From an uncultured Oscillospiraceae bacterium (GTDB taxonomy: Bacteria; Bacillota; Clostridia; Oscillospirales; Acutalibacteraceae), in NCBI GenBank assembly GCA_900553525.1, contig USDZ01000118.1, positions 1-5,646 on the forward strand: a stretch of DNA of 5,646 nucleotides. The letters are read 5' to 3'. A program made the position numbers and the translations under genes. The notes beneath the pieces were generated by a model. That model was not told the origin of the DNA, made no database searches, and saw only the letters and a program-made list of their open reading frames with translations. Numbering within the stretch: position 1 is the first letter of the stretch; each line of letters starts with the position of its first letter. This document shows positions 1 through 5,202 of the stretch, piece after piece.

Positions 1-1
1 C

Positions 2-181
2 AATTCCGCCGCCCTGTACGGGATTCCGGCGGCCGCGGCAGGTGTGACCGCTCTAGGCTTCTTCCTCTTCGCCCCCCTCTATGGCCGGACCGACAACATC
101 CATCTGCCCGCTCCCTTTCGCACCGCGCCCGCCGTCATGCTGCTGATTGCCGGTTCCCTCGTCGCCTTGTCGGTGCTGTAA
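2..181 (+). CDS. C-terminal part of an unrecognised membrane protein (partial)
   Basis: An open plus-strand frame runs from the window edge to a TAA at 179-181, giving the last 59 residues of a protein. Two hydrophobic stretches are visible: residues about 9-28 (small and aromatic residues ending FAPLYG) and the last 17 or so (from PAVMLLIAG). A short polar loop with TDN and a proline-rich piece separates them. This suggests the last two membrane helices of an integral membrane protein whose C-terminus ends right at the membrane. The frame is supported by the strong terminator starting 5 bases after the stop, by frequent G or C at third codon positions, and by absence of internal stops. I do not recognise the family. 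The 5' end lies outside the window, so size and start are unknown. Confidence 0.62.
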   Translation, partial: NSAALYGIPAAAAGVTALGFFLFAPLYGRTDNIHLPAPFRTAPAVMLLIAGSLVALSVL

Positions 182-186
182 AACAT

Positions 187-219
187 GGCCGCACCCGCGT
201 GTGGGTGCGGCCGTTTTTT
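187..219 (+). terminator. Intrinsic terminator of the left-edge gene
   Basis: A perfect 10-bp stem (GGCCGCACCC at 187-196 with its complement at 203-212) and a 6-base loop are followed by G and six T residues (214-219). It starts 5 bases after the stop codon of the partial membrane-protein gene. This is a textbook Rho-independent terminator on the plus strand. Confidence 0.93.
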
Positions 220-590
220 GTAAAGCGGCTTTCTCACCAATCCGAACCGCCTTTCAGGATGACGGTACATTCTACATTTAAAGGAATGCCCCGGCCCGGA
301 TAAAAACTTTGTGTGCTCAAAACCGCAGCCATTCCCTTTATAGATGAAATAGACACCTTCACGCGCCGGCCAAAAAGAAAACACACCCCACAAGGTGAGG
401 CGTGCGATTTGGAAACGGATGCTTGCTGCTGGGAAAGGTTGACAAAAAAGATGCGGATAAACCAATAAAGAGCTTAGTCCGAAAAAGGCAGGCGGCGCTG
501 CGGAAGCGTGGCGCATTTACAGCCAGGCAAGCAAACCAAGCGGGATTTTTGCAGCTCAACCTTTTCAATATAGGGGGAGACATAGAATAT
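220..590. other. About 370 bases with no supportable gene
   Basis: Open frames exist on both strands here (79-516 minus, 359-583 minus, 402-656 plus). None has a convincing ribosome binding site, codon bias or recognisable protein. The first runs back through the terminator and the left-edge gene, and the plus-strand one runs into the methyltransferase gene. I see no tRNA, no structured RNA I recognise, and no clear terminator after the methyltransferase stop at 591. It may be decayed or simply non-coding intergenic DNA. Confidence 0.5.
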
Positions 591-1346
591 TTACGCTTTG
601 ATTGCTTTTCCTCTTATACGCACATAATCGGCATACCAAACTCCATTATGAAATAAATCCTTTTCCAAAATGTCCAATGCCTGTGTAATAATGGTATTTT
701 TCTCATCCTCCGGCACACCTTCAAAGGGTTTTTTAACGAACATTTTTATCCAGTCTTCCAATCCGTTTTGTCCGTTCAATGCGGTCATTCTGTCAAATAG
801 AGACATATTTCGCACTTTCAGTCCCGACTGCTCAAGCAAACTGGCATACTGCCCGATGGTAGGAAAATAAAAAGGCATATTATACTCTCGATGATGATTT
901 TCAAAAACGCTTTCTAATGCCAAATGAATAAGTCGGTTATTGCCATAGCCTCCAAATTCAAAAACCAGCTGACCATTCTCTTTCAACGCGGAATATATAC
1001 AATGCAGCAATTCGGGCTGCTTTTCCTGTTCAATCCAATGGAAAACCGCATTTGAAAATATGGCATCTACTTTTTCATTTAACACAAAATTTGTAGCATC
1101 CGCATGTATAAATTCCAACTCCGGATAGTGCTTTTTAGCCGCTTCAAGCAAATCCTCCGAAGCGTCTATACCGACTGCTTTGGCACACATCTCGGACAAT
1201 TTTTTTGTCAATGTGCCGGTACCACAACCTAAATCCAAAATCACCATATCTTTATCAATTTCCAGGAGTTCCAGCACACTGTTCCCATATTGGTAAACAA
1301 AGGAAAATTTGTCGGCATATTTGTCTGCGTCCCATTTCATATTCAT
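591..1346 (-). CDS. Class I SAM-dependent methyltransferase
   Basis: This 251-residue protein should transfer a methyl group from S-adenosylmethionine to an unknown small acceptor in the cytoplasm. The N-terminal Rossmann fold is clear: motif I DLGCGTGTLT at about 38-47 (glycine-rich SAM loop), the acidic end of strand 2 in VGIDAS at 58-63, the HADAT stretch at 81-85, and the motif DAIFSNAVFHWI at 94-105. The NAVFHW stretch and overall length resemble trans-aconitate methyltransferase-like (Methyltransf_11/25) proteins. That similarity does not fix the substrate. The C-terminal half (about 125-251) is an aromatic-rich cap region. The start at 1346 has an AAAGGAAA-type ribosome binding site, its AGGA 11 bases upstream. 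A second ATG two codons later (1340) is equally usable. The gene has its own promoter at 1385-1413 and is visibly more A+T-rich than ilvE and the lipoprotein gene, which suggests a different origin. No terminator is seen after its stop. Confidence 0.92.
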   Translation of the reverse strand: MNMKWDADKYADKFSFVYQYGNSVLELLEIDKDMVILDLGCGTGTLTKKLSEMCAKAVGIDASEDLLEAAKKHYPELEFIHADATNFVLNEKVDAIFSNAVFHWIEQEKQPELLHCIYSALKENGQLVFEFGGYGNNRLIHLALESVFENHHREYNMPFYFPTIGQYASLLEQSGLKVRNMSLFDRMTALNGQNGLEDWIKMFVKKPFEGVPEDEKNTIITQALDILEKDLFHNGVWYADYVRIRGKAIKA

Positions 1347-1384
1347 ACGGGTTAGTTTCCTTTCAAAACGAGATTATCGAGTGG

Positions 1385-1413
1385 ATTATATGCTATATTC
1401 TTTATTAACACAA
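1385..1413 (-). promoter_or_regulatory. Sigma-A-type promoter of the methyltransferase gene
   Basis: On the minus strand TTGTGT (1408-1413) is separated by exactly 17 bases from a perfect TATAAT (1385-1390). Transcription would start near 1378, giving a leader of about 32 bases that contains the AAAGGAAA ribosome binding site. This implies that the methyltransferase is transcribed alone and that open frames overlapping the promoter (1352-1564) are not needed to explain its expression. Confidence 0.72.
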
Positions 1414-1509
1414 GCAGGGATGAAAAATGGTTCCCGCTGAAAATGGTGATATAAACCACATATATTCTGAATTGCTGAAAGCAAGGCAGCTTATCGGGAT
1501 AGAAAGAAC

Positions 1510-1578
1510 CTAAATAACTTCGAATGATCCATCCGCCGAAATATTTGGTTTCAAAATCCGGCATATATTTTGGGTCAT
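1510..1578 (-). CDS. Doubtful 22-codon frame, start overlapping the preceding stop
   Basis: An ATG at 1576-1578 opens a 22-codon frame (begins MTQNICRILK, ends FEVI) that stops with TAG at 1510-1512. Its ATG overlaps the TGA of the preceding frame as ATGA, and a purine-rich AGAAGGGGG lies just upstream at a plausible ribosome-binding distance. These are the marks of translational coupling. But the product is very short, matches nothing I recognise, and could be the front end of a gene cut off by a stop or deletion. I list it only because of the ATGA arrangement. Confidence 0.2.
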   Translation of the reverse strand: MTQNICRILKPNISADGSFEVI

Positions 1579-1661
1579 GCTAACTGAGCCCCCTTCTCTT
1601 TTTCTCTTAGCAATGAAATGACTTCGAGATAGGGCATGATTGCCGCCAATTTATATCCCAT
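1575..1661 (-). CDS. Doubtful short frame or remnant, 28 codons
   Basis: From an ATG at 1659-1661 the minus strand encodes 28 residues (starts MGYKLAAIMP, ends EKGAQLA) and stops at 1575-1577. The composition, an amphipathic stretch followed by a charged LREKEKG tail, looks more like real protein than the noise around it. The frame stays open further upstream through a hairpin at 1681-1724, the tRNA-like fragment and the tRNA-Leu 3' end, which cannot all be coding. Only a weak AGAAG lies before the ATG. It may be the C-terminal remnant of a lost gene. I assign no function. Confidence 0.22.
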   Translation of the reverse strand: MGYKLAAIMPYLEVISLLREKEKGAQLA

Positions 1662-1680
1662 TGCTTCTAAATACAAAGTA

Positions 1681-1724
1681 AAAAGCACAACGCAAGGGTT
1701 CAACTCCTCTAATGTTGTGCTTTT
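1681..1724. terminator. Long-looped hairpin, possible bidirectional terminator
   Basis: AAAAGCACAAC (1681-1691) is perfectly complementary to 1714-1724, an 11-bp stem with a 22-base loop. Because the arms begin and end in A or T runs, the stem is followed by a short T run on either strand (TTTTT on the minus strand, TTTT on the plus strand). It may end transcripts coming from the tRNA side. The large loop makes it weaker than the other terminators here. Confidence 0.5.
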
Positions 1725-1761
1725 CTTATGAGAGCCACATGAAAAAGATATTTTCGGCATT

Positions 1762-1784
1762 TCGGCGGTGGGAGTCGAACCCTC
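1762..1784 (-). other. tRNA 3'-end-like fragment (T-arm and acceptor-like tail)
   Basis: Read on the minus strand, this stretch contains GAGGGTTCGACTCCCAC followed by CGCCGAA, the pattern of a tRNA T-arm with the universal GGTTCGA loop and the start of an acceptor tail. One T-stem pair is mismatched (A opposite A). No matching 5' half, D-arm or anticodon arm is found upstream, and there is no encoded CCA. It may be a decayed tRNA or a fragment left by recombination at a tRNA gene. It is not a functional tRNA. Confidence 0.35.
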
Positions 1785-1910
1785 GTAACCCGCAAAAGAT
1801 TGGTAGCGACAGCGAGCCGTCGTGAGGGCGTTTACAACTGAACAGGCGAGCCGAGCGTGACTTTTTGCGAAAGAGGAGACGCAGCGGAATGAGCGCGCCG
1901 GTGACTTTTG
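1785..1910. other. G+C-rich spacer with short degenerate repeats
   Basis: The segment between the tRNA-like fragment and the tRNA-Leu terminator has no gene. It contains GCGAGCCG twice (1812-1819 and 1846-1853), each followed by a similar CGTGA-containing stretch, and GTGACTTTT twice (1857 and 1901 regions). It resembles intergenic repeat DNA rather than coding sequence. Long frames crossing it also cross the tRNA and are discounted. Confidence 0.3.
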
Positions 1911-1911
1911 T

Positions 1912-1949
1912 AAAAAAGTCGCCGCAAGCGATATGATGCTTGCGGCGAC
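1912..1949 (-). terminator. Intrinsic terminator of the tRNA-Leu gene
   Basis: GTCGCCGCAAGC (1918-1929) pairs perfectly with 1938-1949, a 12-bp stem with an 8-base loop. On the minus strand it is followed by six T residues (1912-1917). It begins one base after the encoded CCA of tRNA-Leu, so the tRNA is a single-gene transcript. Confidence 0.93.
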
Positions 1950-1950
1950 G

Positions 1951-2033
1951 TGGTGCGGGAGATGGGACTTGAACCCACACTCCATAGGAACCGGCTCCTA
2001 AGACCGGCGCGTCTGCCATTCCGCCACTCCCGC
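1951..2033 (-). tRNA. tRNA-Leu, anticodon UAG
   Basis: The minus strand gives a complete class II tRNA. The acceptor stem GCGGGAG pairs with CTCCCGC, followed by discriminator A and a genomically encoded CCA (1951-1953). The anticodon stem CCGGT/GCCGG encloses the loop CTTAGGA, so the anticodon is TAG (UAG), which reads CUA and, by wobble, other CUN leucine codons. A short extra arm (TCC-TAT-GGA) fits the leucine class, and the T-arm is GTGGG-TTCAAGT-CCCAT. Its own promoter and terminator flank it closely. Spurious protein frames on the minus strand read straight through it. Confidence 0.97.
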
Positions 2034-2044
2034 GCAGTATGTAT

Positions 2045-2073
2045 ACTATAGCACGGCGGGACGGAATTGGCAA
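2045..2073 (-). promoter_or_regulatory. Promoter of tRNA-Leu
   Basis: On the minus strand TTGCCA (2068-2073) is followed after exactly 17 bases by TATAGT (2045-2050). The predicted start near 2038 is about 5 bases before the mature tRNA 5' end at 2033, so the 5' leader removed by RNase P would be very short. Confidence 0.8.
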
Positions 2074-2128
2074 GACAAAGGCAGAATAAAAGGTTCCGGC
2101 TTCAGAATGGAACAACGATATCTCTCAG

Positions 2129-2166
2129 AAAAAAGAAAGCGCCTGACCGTAAAATCGGTCAGGCGC
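2129..2166 (-). terminator. Intrinsic terminator of ilvE
   Basis: An 11-bp perfect stem (GCGCCTGACCG at 2139-2149 with its complement at 2156-2166) and a 6-base loop are followed on the minus strand by TTTCTTTTTT. It lies about 50 bases after the ilvE stop and insulates ilvE from the tRNA promoter. Confidence 0.93.
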
Positions 2167-2215
2167 CTTGGATTGTCAGATGGCCTGCCGCTGTTTTAGA
2201 GCGGCCGGTTCCAGT

Positions 2216-3286
2216 TCAGTCCACCGGCACGACCCAGCCGAAGGGATCGGGCTGGAGGCCGTTTTGGATCCCGGTGAGGGTGTCGTACAGCCGTTTCGCC
2301 ACCGGGCCGATTTCTCCCCGGTTGATGACGATGGATTCCTCGCCGACCCGCAGTTCTCCCACCGGGGAGATAACCGCCGCGGTGCCGGTGCCGAAGGCTT
2401 CTTCGAGGGTGCCGTCGTGGGCGGCGGCAACCACCTCGGACAAGGCGATCCGCCGTTCGCTGACCGGATAGCCCCAACTGCGGAGCAGCTCGATACAGGA
2501 CAGGCGGGTAATGCCGCCCAGGATACTGCCCTGGAGCGCCGGGGTGACGACCTCTCCGTTGATCTTGAAAAAGATGTTCATGGTTCCGACTTCTTCAATA
2601 TACTTGCGCTCCACCCCATCTAGCCAGAGCACCTGGGTATAGCCGATTTTCTCGGCCTCGTCCTGCGCTTTGAGCGAAGCGGCGTAGTTGCCGGCGGTTT
2701 TGGTGAATCCCATGCCGCCTTTAACCGCCCGGACATACTTTTGCTCCACACAGATCTTGACCGGGTTGATCCCCTCCGGATAATAGGCGCCCACCGGGGA
2801 CAAGATGATGATGAAGAGCAGATGATGGGCCGGATGCACCCCCACGTGGGGATCCACCGCGATGATAAAAGGCCGGATATAGAGAGCCGTGCCCTCCCCC
2901 GAGGGGATCCAGTCCTTGTCGATCTCCACCAGCTTTTTGACAGCCTCCACTCCGAACGCCTCGTCGATCAGCGGGATACAGAGACGGTCGTTGGACAGAT
3001 TGAGCCGCGCCATGTTTTTCTCCGGCCGGAACAGTACGACCCGTCCCTCCGGCGTGCGGTAGGCCTTCATGCCTTCGAAGACCTCCTGGCCGTAGTGCAG
3101 GCACATGGCGGCCGGATCGAGGGAGAGCGGGCCGTAGGGAACGATCCGGGGATCGTGCCAGCCCTGTCCCTCATCGTAATTCATCAGAAACATGTGGTCG
3201 GTGAAGATGGAGCCAAACCCCAGCTTGTCGGAGGAGGCAGGTTTCGCCTTCGGGGTTTTGGTTTTTTCCACGCGGATTTCCTGCAT
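2216..3286 (-). CDS. ilvE: Branched-chain amino acid aminotransferase
   Basis: This 356-residue pyridoxal-phosphate enzyme (fold type IV) interconverts leucine, isoleucine and valine with their 2-oxo acids, using 2-oxoglutarate/glutamate, in the cytoplasm. Features in order: EVFEGMKAY at about 68-76, RLNLSNDRLCIP at 94-105, YIRPF at 136-140, the Schiff-base lysine in GFTKTAGNY (K196), LWLDG at 220-224, EEVGTMN at 231-237 (E232 expected to bind the cofactor ring nitrogen), GSILGGITR at 253-261 and the phosphate-binding GTGTAAV at 299-305. Motifs and length match the long form shared with mammalian BCATs and many Firmicutes, not the shorter E. coli type. The start at 3286 has AGGAAG 9 bases upstream. 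The frame stays open to an ATG at 3403, but those extra 39 codons cover the leader and -10 and would begin inside the -35 box, so they are rejected. It is monocistronic, with promoter, structured leader and terminator. Confidence 0.97.
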   Translation of the reverse strand: MQEIRVEKTKTPKAKPASSDKLGFGSIFTDHMFLMNYDEGQGWHDPRIVPYGPLSLDPAAMCLHYGQEVFEGMKAYRTPEGRVVLFRPEKNMARLNLSNDRLCIPLIDEAFGVEAVKKLVEIDKDWIPSGEGTALYIRPFIIAVDPHVGVHPAHHLLFIIILSPVGAYYPEGINPVKICVEQKYVRAVKGGMGFTKTAGNYAASLKAQDEAEKIGYTQVLWLDGVERKYIEEVGTMNIFFKINGEVVTPALQGSILGGITRLSCIELLRSWGYPVSERRIALSEVVAAAHDGTLEEAFGTGTAAVISPVGELRVGEESIVINRGEIGPVAKRLYDTLTGIQNGLQPDPFGWVVPVD

Positions 3287-3300
3287 GGCGCAACACTTCC

Positions 3301-3380
3301 TATAATCGGATTTTACAAGGAGCCGTTTGAAGTCCGCTCCTTGCCCGGGACGGAGGATACCGTCCCTTTTTCCGATTATA
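3301..3380 (-). promoter_or_regulatory. ilvE leader: 10-bp inverted repeat enclosing two hairpins
   Basis: A perfect 10-base inverted repeat (TATAATCGGA at 3301-3310, its complement at 3371-3380) brackets two nested hairpins: CAAGGAGC (3316-3323) with 3336-3343, an 8-bp stem with a 12-base loop, and GGGACGG (3347-3353) with 3360-3366, a 7-bp stem with a 6-base loop. One outer arm contains the ilvE -10 box; the other lies directly beside the AGGAAG ribosome binding site. The two hairpins fall within the predicted transcript and could control ilvE translation or mRNA stability. No T-box motif (AGGGTGGNACCGCG) is present, and no run of T follows either hairpin to make an attenuator. Confidence 0.5.
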
Positions 3381-3403
3381 CCGCCGGTGAGGACAAATTG
3401 CAA
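3375..3403 (-). promoter_or_regulatory. Promoter of ilvE
   Basis: On the minus strand TTGCAA (3398-3403) and a perfect TATAAT (3375-3380) are spaced by exactly 17 bases. The start would fall near 3368, giving a leader of about 80 bases before the ATG at 3286. The -10 box is part of the 10-base inverted repeat described for the leader. Confidence 0.8.
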
Positions 3404-3482
3404 GATGGTGAGGACGCTCCGTCCGAAAAAAGAGGGATCAGAGGCCCTCTTGACGAGAAGGGGCCATATCCTTCACGAGTAA

Positions 3483-3899
3483 GCGTATAACACAGGACAT
3501 GGCATACCGGAACAGTCCACTTATTCCTCCGCCGACTTCCTGCAAAAGCCGGTCAAGTGGTATGCCCGCCGCGGTATTCACGTCGAGTGTGTCCAGACCG
3601 ACAATGGCTTTGAGTTCACCATTTGAGTTCACCAATAGTTTCTCCAACAGCAGGCCGGAGCTTCCCACCCTATTTGAGTCCACTGCCTCCAAGCTAAACA
3701 TCCGCCCCTATACGCCCCGCCACAACGGCAAGGTGGAGCGCAGCCACCGCGAAGACCAGAAACGCTTTTATTTCGGCTATTCCTTTCGCTGGATGACTTT
3801 GCTATGCAGCTTACCGTCCATAACCGCCGCTCCAACCACTCCCCTATGAAGCCTCTTCACCGGCTTTCTCCCTGTGAGTTCTCTGTCCAATATCTTTGA
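3483..3899 (+). pseudogene. Degraded integrase-type (IS481-like) transposase, 3' part only
   Basis: Reading across three frames gives the C-terminal half of a DDE transposase with an integrase core. Frame one (3483 onward) reads EQSTYSSADF, KWYARRGIHVECV and QTDNGFEFT, which includes the second catalytic Asp, then stops at TGA. Frame two continues SNSRPELPTLFES and RPYTPRHNGKVERSHRED, which contains the catalytic Glu. After a second shift near 3784-3788, frame three gives LSLDDFAMQL, VHNRRSNHSPMKPL and LSPCEF, stopping at 3897-3899. The first shift is caused exactly by a 13-bp tandem duplication (3609-3634). From memory of relatives, a few residues also seem missing just before RPYTPRH. The DNA-binding domain and first catalytic Asp are absent, and a stop at 3480-3482 closes the frame upstream. 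It cannot make an active enzyme and marks an old insertion between ilvE and the lipoprotein module. Confidence 0.87.
3609..3634 (+). repeat. Perfect 13-bp tandem duplication inside the dead transposase
   Basis: TTTGAGTTCACCA occurs twice head to tail (3609-3621 and 3622-3634). Deleting one copy joins DNGFEFT to NSFSNSRPEL in a single frame, so the duplication explains this frameshift completely. It looks like a replication-slippage product. Confidence 0.96.
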
Positions 3900-3951
3900 C
3901 AATCCTACATTCTCCGAAGCTCCTATGGTTAGTGAACGGCATTCGCTTTTC

Positions 3952-3987
3952 CATAAAACATCCGGGCCAACCATCTGGTTGGCCCGG
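3952..3987 (-). terminator. Copy 1 of a 36-bp hairpin repeat; likely terminator of the small membrane-protein gene
   Basis: CCGGGCCAACCA (3962-3973) pairs perfectly with 3976-3987, a 12-bp arm pair with only 2 bases between arms. On the minus strand the stem is followed by ATGTTTTATG, a weak T run. It lies 25 bases after the stop of the 93-residue membrane-protein gene, where a terminator is expected. The same 36-bp unit, including the asymmetric 10-base flank CATAAAACAT, recurs at 5380-5415 with three differences. Confidence 0.7.
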
Positions 3988-4012
3988 CTGCTGTCCGTAT
4001 AGGTTTTGAAAA

Positions 4013-4294
4013 TTAAGAATGATGATCTTCCGCCTTGTCCTCGTCGGAAGCGGGCAGATCCTGTTTCCTGTCCTGCTCCCGCATTTTCTTTTGCTCGGTC
4101 AACTGCGCAGAGATCCGGCAGCCCCAAAAACAGACCGACCCGATCAGAAAGAGGATCACATAGAATAGGGTATTAAAACTAATCGCATAGGGACGGTTGG
4201 GAGGGGTTACCCATGTTGCAAAAATAGGCGCAAGGAACATGATAATACCAAAACTCAAAATCCCCCAGACGATCGGCGCTATCCATTTTCGCAA
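4013..4294 (-). CDS. Small two-helix membrane protein, unknown function
   Basis: This predicted 93-residue protein has two membrane helices, at about residues 5-25 (APIVWGILSFGIIMFLAP) and 38-58 (TLFYVILFLIGSVCFWGC). They are joined by a short TPPNRPYA loop, and a highly charged tail (KKMREQDRKQD, ending EDKAEDHHS) is probably cytoplasmic. An ATG at 4327 would add 11 residues, but it lacks a ribosome binding site and an AAGGAG motif then lies inside the gene. That motif sits 10 bases before an in-frame TTG at 4292-4294, so I choose TTG. The gene is 153 bases downstream of the lipoprotein gene on the same strand with no clear terminator between, so co-transcription is possible. It ends at the hairpin at 3962-3987. 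I do not recognise the family. Confidence 0.72.
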   Translation of the reverse strand: MRKWIAPIVWGILSFGIIMFLAPIFATWVTPPNRPYAISFNTLFYVILFLIGSVCFWGCRISAQLTEQKKMREQDRKQDLPASDEDKAEDHHS

Positions 4295-4322
4295 AATACA
4301 GCATCTCCTTTCTATTGATCTG

Positions 4323-4342
4323 AACATCTATTTGTAGATGTT
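4323..4342 (-). promoter_or_regulatory. Small hairpin upstream of the small membrane-protein gene
   Basis: AACATCTA (4323-4330) pairs with TAGATGTT (4335-4342), an 8-bp stem with a 4-base loop, a few bases upstream of the AAGGAG ribosome binding site. No T run follows, so it is not a terminator. It could stabilise the message or be part of a leader. A TATGAT at about 4355 could be a -10 box, but no good -35 box goes with it. Confidence 0.35.
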
Positions 4343-4447
4343 TCTATCGGGATCATACGAAATATAACACATTGAGTAATAGGTAGTTTTATTATTTACC
4401 AGCGGACTCCCAATCTGGGCGTTAACACCAAATGGAAAAACCAACCG

Positions 4448-5176
4448 TTAGGCCGCATCGGACAGGGCGATGCTGTCCGCCACCGTCTGAATTTGATCTT
4501 CTGTGAGTTCCGGACTGGTCAGCACCACCTGCGCGTAAACCTCCAGTGGGATATTCGCGGACAGGATTCCGTCATACGAATATCCCGCGCCGTCCGGATC
4601 AAACTTGCCGTCGTATTCGATTTTGCATAGTCCGGTTTCCACCGTGTCCGTGTGTTTCAGGGATTGGTAATCCTTGCCGTAATAATGGCTGCCGACCAGG
4701 GTTCCCCCGAAATATACCCAGATAGTCTCCATATCCCGGCTTTTCTCACCAGTCGCCGCCTGTTCGCCCTGAGAAAAGGGGTTAACATCGACATAGCCCA
4801 CAGTCTGTCCGCCGGAAGTCAGACCGATGCAGGGCATGGTCATTCCGGGAAGGATCTCGCCGTCTGCTACCGTTGCTTCCCAGGTTTCTGGCAGCACCAG
4901 ATCCACCTGTACCGGTTTCCCGGCGTGATGCTCCCGGTCGAGGAAGGCGAGACGGACGCCTTGGAATCCATCCGGTGCGTCCACGCCGGTTTTTTCGATA
5001 CGGAAGAGTGCGGCGTTATCCGCGGATGCTTCCGATGTTTCCGGTGTTCCGCCGCCTTCGGAAGAGGCGACATCTGTCGGGCCTCCGCTTTGAGGCATTC
5101 CCCCGCATCCACATAAAGACACGGCTAGCGCAGCCGCGTAGATGAAAACGAATAGACCCCGCTTATTGACATCCAT
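4448..5176 (-). CDS. Predicted secreted lipoprotein, unknown function
   Basis: This 242-residue protein begins with a lipoprotein signal: charged MDVNKR, a hydrophobic stretch at about 8-21, and a lipobox L21-C22-G23-C24 with C24 as the probable lipidated cysteine. It should be anchored to the outer face of the membrane. Residues 25-54 form a Gly/Ser/Thr/Glu-rich flexible linker typical of Gram-positive surface lipoproteins. The rest looks like one compact, mostly beta domain (LVLPETWEA, IWVYFGGTLVGSHYYG, CKIEYDG), ending in a helix (LTEDQIQTVADSI). I cannot assign a family; a small-ligand-binding or sensing role is only a guess. The start at 5176 has GAGGT 7 bases upstream. A near-consensus promoter overlaps a long A/T inverted repeat, suggesting specific control. 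The next gene on the strand encodes a small membrane protein, and the two may act together at the cell surface. Confidence 0.85.
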   Translation of the reverse strand: MDVNKRGLFVFIYAAALAVSLCGCGGMPQSGGPTDVASSEGGGTPETSEASADNAALFRIEKTGVDAPDGFQGVRLAFLDREHHAGKPVQVDLVLPETWEATVADGEILPGMTMPCIGLTSGGQTVGYVDVNPFSQGEQAATGEKSRDMETIWVYFGGTLVGSHYYGKDYQSLKHTDTVETGLCKIEYDGKFDPDGAGYSYDGILSANIPLEVYAQVVLTSPELTEDQIQTVADSIALSDAA

Positions 5177-5202
5177 TAAAAATACCTCATTTTGTATATA
5201 AA

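Noticed and set aside
79..656. Minus frames 79-516 and 359-583 and plus frame 402-656
   Set aside because: One crosses a terminator and the left-edge gene, another overlaps the methyltransferase, and none has a ribosome binding site or recognisable motifs.
1352..1564. 70-codon minus-strand frame just upstream of the methyltransferase
   Set aside because: No ribosome binding site, no recognisable protein, and it contains the near-consensus methyltransferase promoter; it is more likely leader and promoter DNA.
1575..2115. Long minus-strand frames of 129 and 136 codons across the tRNA region
   Set aside because: They translate tRNA-Leu, its terminator and the tRNA-like fragment in two overlapping frames. 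They are shadows of RNA genes, apart from the possible short tail at 1575-1661.
3278..3306. Plus-strand promoter using the TATAAT at 3301-3306
   Set aside because: The -10 box is perfect, but the -35 position reads TTCCTG and there is no plus-strand gene to serve. The TATAAT is explained as the mirror arm of the inverted repeat.
3287..3368. T-box or leucine-peptide attenuator before ilvE
   Set aside because: No T-box motif, no leucine, isoleucine or valine-rich leader peptide, and no terminator with a T run in the leader.
3287..3403. 39-codon N-terminal extension of ilvE from an ATG at 3403
   Set aside because: It would start inside the -35 box, runs through the -10 box and leader hairpins, has no ribosome binding site, and adds residues not expected in the family. 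The ATG at 3286 has AGGAAG at ideal spacing.
2741..3490. 249-codon plus-strand frame opposite ilvE
   Set aside because: It is antisense to a strongly conserved enzyme in G+C-rich DNA, where such shadows are common, and it extends through the ilvE promoter.
4652..5145. Plus-strand frames opposite the lipoprotein gene
   Set aside because: They are antisense to a gene with a clear signal peptide, ribosome binding site and promoter, and they show no protein features of their own.
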